Source of the DNA: an uncultured Bacteroidota bacterium
Lineage (GTDB): Bacteria; Bacteroidota; Bacteroidia; Flavobacteriales; UA16
DNA length: 6,262 nucleotides
Direction of reading: 5' to 3'
Assembly (NCBI GenBank): GCA_902578505.1
Contig: CACHDD010000050.1
Span: 1 to 6,262, forward strand
This document shows, piece by piece, positions 5,106-6,262 of the stretch (its first letter is position 1; each line of letters opens with the position of its first letter). The position numbers were made by a program, and so were the translations under genes. The notes below the pieces were generated by a model. The model had not been told where the DNA came from. It worked only from the letters and a program-made list of their open reading frames with translations, and made no database searches.

Positions 5106-6262
5106 ATGAATGCTTTTCTATGAAAAATATATTCAACTCCTCAAGCTGCTTTAGCATAGGAGTGTAGTAATTCGGAGTTACTGGAACTTGAACTCCTGTT
5201 TCACCAAAGCCAGGGCCTACTAACATGTATTCCGCAGCTAACGCCATTGGCAGTCCAACTGTATTCGACATGCCAGTGTAAGTTTGGTCTACGCCTTCTA
5301 TACTCAATTCAGATGTAATGACTTGGCGCTTGCCATCCTTTTCAAATTCAAACCTGTGCCACATAACAATTAAATCCCTATCACCACCTTTTAGCTCCCA
5401 CTTCTCTTCAATAAGAGATTGTAATATGGCTGCAGGTGTTCCTTTAGTTTGAGAAGGGCCACTTTGTTGATCGAATAGTCCCAACCATTCAACTCTATCT
5501 AAATCCTCATCGTTAGTATTTAGCAAGGATTTCACACCATCTCTTACCGATCCCTCACACAACTCTGCTGGCAAAAATGTCCTTGTCCAATCAGCCCAAC
5601 TCAAACCCTCAGGCCAACTCAGCTCAACGTCATCACTGACCAACCCCAATCTCACAAGCAAATTCCAAGACTCGCAATACCCCTCTCCTCTTAGAGTACC
5701 CCTGATAAGCGTATCAACCCCATCTAGTCCATATGTATCTATATAAGAAAGAGAATCTCTGTTTGGATACCCCATGTACATCCTTCCATCAACTTCAACT
5801 GGTCTTAATTTTCTGAAAACTCTATATGGAGGTTCGAGCTTTACAGACCCGTTTTCCTTAAACGTTGCTGAGCCACCTTGACCTGCAAGAACTACGTTTC
5901 TGGGGTTCCAGCTAATCTTATAATGCCAGGGATTATCGTCAGAATCTGGAGCAACAAGTCCACCGCAGTAGGATTCAAAACCTATGAGGTTACCTCCTTC
6001 AGCTTTGATTTGGTCTATGACCTTCATTGCGCTCATGTGATCAATCCCTGGATCAAGGCCTATTTCATTAAGTACTAAAACCCCTGCCGCTTTTGCCTCA
6101 GAGTCGAGTGATTTCATCTCGTCGCTAACATAGCTAGGCGTTATGACTGGCACACGGTTTTCAATTGCAACCCGAGCAACGCTTGGATGTAAAAATGCCG
6201 GCAACATGGATAACACTAAATCGCTTTCTGCAATTCTTTTATCCCTTTCATCATTGTTTTCA
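5098..6262 (-). CDS. Saccharopine dehydrogenase family protein, 5' end missing (387 aa visible)
   Basis: This enzyme family oxidises or forms saccharopine, linking lysine, 2-oxoglutarate, glutamate and aminoadipate semialdehyde. The open frame runs unbroken to the right edge: before the GTG at 6216, which could be mistaken for a start, it reads ENNDERDKRIAESDL and then VLSMLPAFLHP. That is the middle of the Rossmann domain in this family (compare the ISLIPYTFHP-type segment of yeast Lys9). Next come PVITPSYVSDEM and the hallmark LNEIGLDPGIDH (about 6037-6072), followed by the substrate domain with FESYCGGL and PDSDDNPWHYKISWNPRNV. Near the C-terminus MSNTVGLPMALAAEYML closes the Rossmann fold. 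The NAD(P)-binding GxGxxG and about 60 residues are expected outside the window. The stop lies inside the start of the downstream gene (8-nt overlap). Whether it works in lysine breakdown or synthesis, and with NAD or NADP, cannot be told here. Confidence 0.94.
   Translation of the reverse strand, partial: ENNDERDKRIAESDLVLSMLPAFLHPSVARVAIENRVPVITPSYVSDEMKSLDSEAKAAGVLVLNEIGLDPGIDHMSAMKVIDQIKAEGGNLIGFESYCGGLVAPDSDDNPWHYKISWNPRNVVLAGQGGSATFKENGSVKLEPPYRVFRKLRPVEVDGRMYMGYPNRDSLSYIDTYGLDGVDTLIRGTLRGEGYCESWNLLVRLGLVSDDVELSWPEGLSWADWTRTFLPAELCEGSVRDGVKSLLNTNDEDLDRVEWLGLFDQQSGPSQTKGTPAAILQSLIEEKWELKGGDRDLIVMWHRFEFEKDGKRQVITSELSIEGVDQTYTGMSNTVGLPMALAAEYMLVGPGFGETGVQVPVTPNYYTPMLKQLEELNIFFIEKHSYV

Noticed and set aside
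5878..6078. Plus-strand open frame of 66 codons
   Set aside because: It is antisense to the conserved saccharopine dehydrogenase segment containing LDPGIDH.
6214..6216. GTG at 6216 as the start of saccharopine dehydrogenase
   Set aside because: The frame stays open to the window edge, and the upstream residues continue the family's Rossmann domain, so this is an internal Val codon.

Overview
The window is a stretch of bacterial genome, most likely from the phylum Bacteroidota (Flavobacteriales-like, possibly marine). The reasons are AT-rich coding DNA, a mutL gene followed directly by two rhomboid protease genes, a MutL with the NPNYNPF linker motif and an R-A-H-Q-R-I-L-Y-E motif in its C-terminal domain, and almost no Shine-Dalgarno-like sequence in front of the genes. 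The lineage is inferred from gene order and protein motifs; no marker RNA is present.

All eight genes lie on the minus strand and are read from high to low coordinates: a saccharopine dehydrogenase (its 5' end is outside the window, 5098-6262); a Trp-rich acidic protein of unknown function (4689-5105); a short protein resembling the N-terminal domain of a glutathione-synthetase-type ATP-grasp enzyme (4242-4688); a long-form IspH (3016-4242); a small basic membrane protein (2684-2995); MutL (892-2691); a complete rhomboid protease (266-892); and the first 88 codons of a second rhomboid protease (1-264), which runs off the left edge and has no long ATG-initiated ORF inside the window.

The genes are packed with no real intergenic space. 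The junctions are an 8-nt overlap, a direct stop-start abutment, a 1-nt overlap (TAATG), a gap of about 20 nt, an 8-nt overlap, a 1-nt overlap (TGATG) and a 1-nt gap. This suggests one transcription unit with translational coupling and a promoter to the right of the window. I see no terminator, internal promoter, RNA gene, repeat array, CRISPR or mobile element, and no non-coding stretch above 20 nt.

The genes do not form one obvious pathway: lysine/saccharopine metabolism, isoprenoid precursor synthesis (last MEP-pathway step), mismatch repair and intramembrane proteolysis are all represented. The mutL-rhomboid-rhomboid part is ordinary for the phylum. The least explained part is 4242-5105, where two short proteins of unclear function are coupled between saccharopine dehydrogenase and ispH. 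No clear novel defence or mobile system is visible.
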